DNA of 64,000 bases, from NCBI GenBank assembly GCA_051985675.1, contig JBPYFJ010000149.1, forward strand, positions 46,499-110,498, written 5' to 3'. Of this stretch, positions 62,883 through 64,000 are shown in pieces. The notes under the pieces were generated by a model. It did no database searches and had not been told where the DNA came from. It saw nothing but the letters and a program-made list of their open reading frames with translations. A program made the position numbers and the translations under genes. The stretch is from JAFAXD01 sp051985675 (GTDB lineage Bacteria; Pseudomonadota; Alphaproteobacteria; Rhizobiales; Xanthobacteraceae). The stretch's first letter is position 1, and the number at the start of each line of letters is the position of its first letter.

Positions 62883-63473
62883 ATGCGAGCGTGGTTGAAA
62901 CGGTGGGGGTGGGCTTGCCTCGGTGTTATGGCATTGCTTGGCGTGTCGGCGCTCGCCAGTCACGCGGCCGAGCCGTTCACGATTACATCGTCCGCCTATC
63001 AGGACGGCGACGCGTGGCCATCGAAATTTGCTGGGTCTGATCCGAGACGCACCAATCCGCCGTGTCCGGGCCAGAACGTCTCGCCGCCGCTCGCCTGGTC
63101 CAACGCGCCCGCGGGGACCAAAAGCTTCGCCATCCTGATGTACGATCCGGACGGCCGCAACGGGCTCGGCTCCGGCCATTGGGTCGCCTACGACATCCCG
63201 CCCGGCAAGACGTCGTTCGCGGAAGGCGAGGCGAGCGTTCCGCCGCACGGCTTTGTCGGGGGCCGGAACAACGTCGGGACCGGTCACTATTTCGGCCCGT
63301 GCGGGTCGGCGGGCGGTTCATTCCACCACTACGTCATCACCGTGATCGCGACCGACGTCGAGCCGGGGAAGCTCAAGCCGGGCCTTACCCGCGACGAGTT
63401 GTTGAAGGAACTGCAGGGCCATGCGTTGGCGGCTGCAAGCATTGTCGGGCGGTATCGGCGGCCGTCCCCCTAG
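62883..63473 (+). CDS. YbhB/YbcL-family PEBP-like secreted protein
   Basis: A 196-residue phosphatidylethanolamine-binding-protein-like fold with signal peptide (cleavage near ASHA|AEPF, residue 28). Segments NVSPPLAWSNAPAGTKSFAILMYDPD, GSGHWVAYDIPP and YFGPCGSAGGSFHHYVITV are characteristic. Bacterial members are periplasmic or secreted with unclear roles. It is the last intact gene before the mobile-element scar. Confidence 0.85.
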   Translation: MRAWLKRWGWACLGVMALLGVSALASHAAEPFTITSSAYQDGDAWPSKFAGSDPRRTNPPCPGQNVSPPLAWSNAPAGTKSFAILMYDPDGRNGLGSGHWVAYDIPPGKTSFAEGEASVPPHGFVGGRNNVGTGHYFGPCGSAGGSFHHYVITVIATDVEPGKLKPGLTRDELLKELQGHALAAASIVGRYRRPSP

Positions 63474-63512
63474 CAGCTATTGGGGAACGATCGTCCCAAT
63501 CAACAAGTGTCT

Positions 63513-63617
63513 AGCATCGTCTAGCATCGTCTACCGAGTTGTTAATTAGCCCCATTTCATGGGCGCAACTCACAACTTGTTTGTTGTTGATCGGTCCAGC
63601 ATCGTCTATCATCGTCA
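63513..63617. repeat. AGCATCGTCT iterons upstream of the integrase remnant
   Basis: Four 10-bp direct units: 63513-63522 and 63523-63532 (identical, AGCATCGTCT), 63598-63607 (identical) and 63608-63617 (ATCATCGTCA, degenerate). They lie 60-165 bp before the remnant integrase start. This arrangement is what is expected for arm-type binding sites or an att region of an integrative element. No tRNA 3' end is visible here. Confidence 0.6.
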
Positions 63618-63676
63618 AGCATAAGCTAACAGTGAAAACGTAGCCCAGAATGTAGCCTGGGCACTGGATGGGACCC

Positions 63677-63829
63677 ATGGCCAGGCTTACGGATCTTCGT
63701 TGCAAGACGGCACCAGCAGGCACGTATTCGGATGGCGGTGGACTTCTGCTGCGCGTGCGGACGAACGCCGCTGGCATCACCACCAAGGCGTGGACCTATC
63801 GCTACACGGTCGATGGCCGACAGACTTGA
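63677..63829 (+). pseudogene. Truncated tyrosine integrase (N-terminal 50 codons)
   Basis: The ATG at 63677 opens a 50-codon frame ending at TGA 63827-63829. The start MARLTDLRCKTAPAG then YSDGGGLLLRVR and KAWTYRYTVDGRQT are the DUF4102-type N-terminal DNA-binding domain of phage and island integrases, which normally continue for 350-400 more residues. The catalytic domain (R...H-x-x-R...Y) is absent. Clear remnant of an excised or deleted mobile element. Confidence 0.82.
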
Positions 63830-63870
63830 GCCGGCTGGCGTAAGGCTCGACGCCGGCGAGCGCAGCGTCC

Positions 63871-64000
63871 CAAATTCATCGCGATCTGATCATCACGCTT
63901 GCGGCCGAGAACAGGCTGCCAGCGGTTTACTCTGACCGGCTTTTCGTGACCGATGGCGGCCTGATCTCTTACGGGGCCGACTATCCCGACCTGTACCGGC
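63871..64000 (+). pseudogene. 3' fragment of an ABC transporter substrate-binding protein gene (ABC_sub_bind)
   Basis: After a stop at 63841, the frame translates as ...IHRDLIITLAAENRLPAVY and later FVTDGGLISYGADYPDLYR, which matches the C-terminal part of ABC_sub_bind (DUF-type, TrpX-like) lipoprotein-associated binding proteins very common in Bradyrhizobium. The first ~220 codons are missing, so the gene is a 5'-truncated remnant continuing past the right edge. It abuts the integrase remnant, marking a deletion or insertion junction at about 63830-63870. Confidence 0.75.

Noticed and set aside
63513..63617. Possible CRISPR array
   Set aside because: Units are 10 bp, only four and not separated by regular spacers, so this is an iteron-like site rather than a CRISPR.

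Overview
The window is high-GC, gene-dense chromosomal DNA that looks like a free-living alphaproteobacterium of the order Hyphomicrobiales (Rhizobiales), probably near Bradyrhizobium, Rhodopseudomonas, Rhodoplanes or Pseudolabrys. The inference rests on gene content: a protocatechuate 4,5-cleavage set, feruloyl-CoA synthase, intracellular PHB depolymerase, several Bug/TctC-type solute receptors, a possible hopanoid C-2 methylase relative and GlnD. It also rests on short palindromic intergenic repeats of the kind common in that order. I see no rRNA, tRNA or CRISPR array. About 60 protein genes are supported.

Layout. 1-2.4 kb: the 3' part of a TonB/TolA-like protein, 4-hydroxybenzoate 3-monooxygenase (pobA) and a small Cys-containing protein. 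2.7-5.1 kb: an RNA-handling group (RhlE-type helicase, IF-1, cold-shock protein). 5.4-8.7 kb: a B12-binding radical SAM protein followed by a two-gene ABC exporter. 8.9-15.4 kb: PHB depolymerase, YgjP-like peptidase, Bcr/CflA efflux pump, class A penicillin-binding protein, small lipoprotein. 15.4-25.8 kb: glnD, a sulfonate-type ABC importer, Zn alcohol dehydrogenase, OsmC protein and mutS.

25.9-39.8 kb is the metabolic core. A leftward operon (enoyl-CoA hydratase, feruloyl-CoA synthase, SDR, hotdog thioesterase, amidohydrolase) fits CoA-dependent side-chain removal from hydroxycinnamates. It diverges from a rightward run: maleylacetate reductase, 3-oxoadipate CoA-transferase A and B, thiolase, then PDC hydrolase (ligI), ligA, ligB, ligC and a stand-alone MetE-like methyltransferase. 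Together these would take ferulate or p-coumarate toward vanillate/4-hydroxybenzoate, then protocatechuate (PobA is 25-30 kb away) and through 4,5-cleavage as far as 4-oxalomesaconate. The maleylacetate reductase and the CoA-transferase/thiolase would serve the 3-oxoadipate branch. Vanillate demethylase and LigJ/LigK are not in the window.

39.9-51.5 kb: a MarR-controlled EmrAB-type efflux system with an AT-rich candidate operator, a PcaC-like decarboxylase, a beta-hydroxyacid dehydrogenase, a metallo-beta-lactamase-fold hydrolase, macro-domain and patatin genes, 3-hydroxybutyrate dehydrogenase, a Zur-like regulator overlapping a DMT transporter, and ispG. 51.5-63.5 kb: three Bug/TctC receptors, cytochrome b561, folE, corA, a gamma-glutamyltransferase-like enzyme, a cupin, an amino-acid-type binding protein, an alpha/beta hydrolase and a PEBP-family protein.

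The right end (63.5-64 kb) is a scar of mobile DNA: short iterated repeats, a 50-codon remnant of a tyrosine integrase, and the 3' fragment of an ABC substrate-binding gene. Other non-coding structure includes several Rhizobiales-type palindromes and two copies of a roughly 90-100-bp CATCCATGG-containing element with conserved internal spacing (about 22.95 and 61.81 kb), the least explained repeat here.
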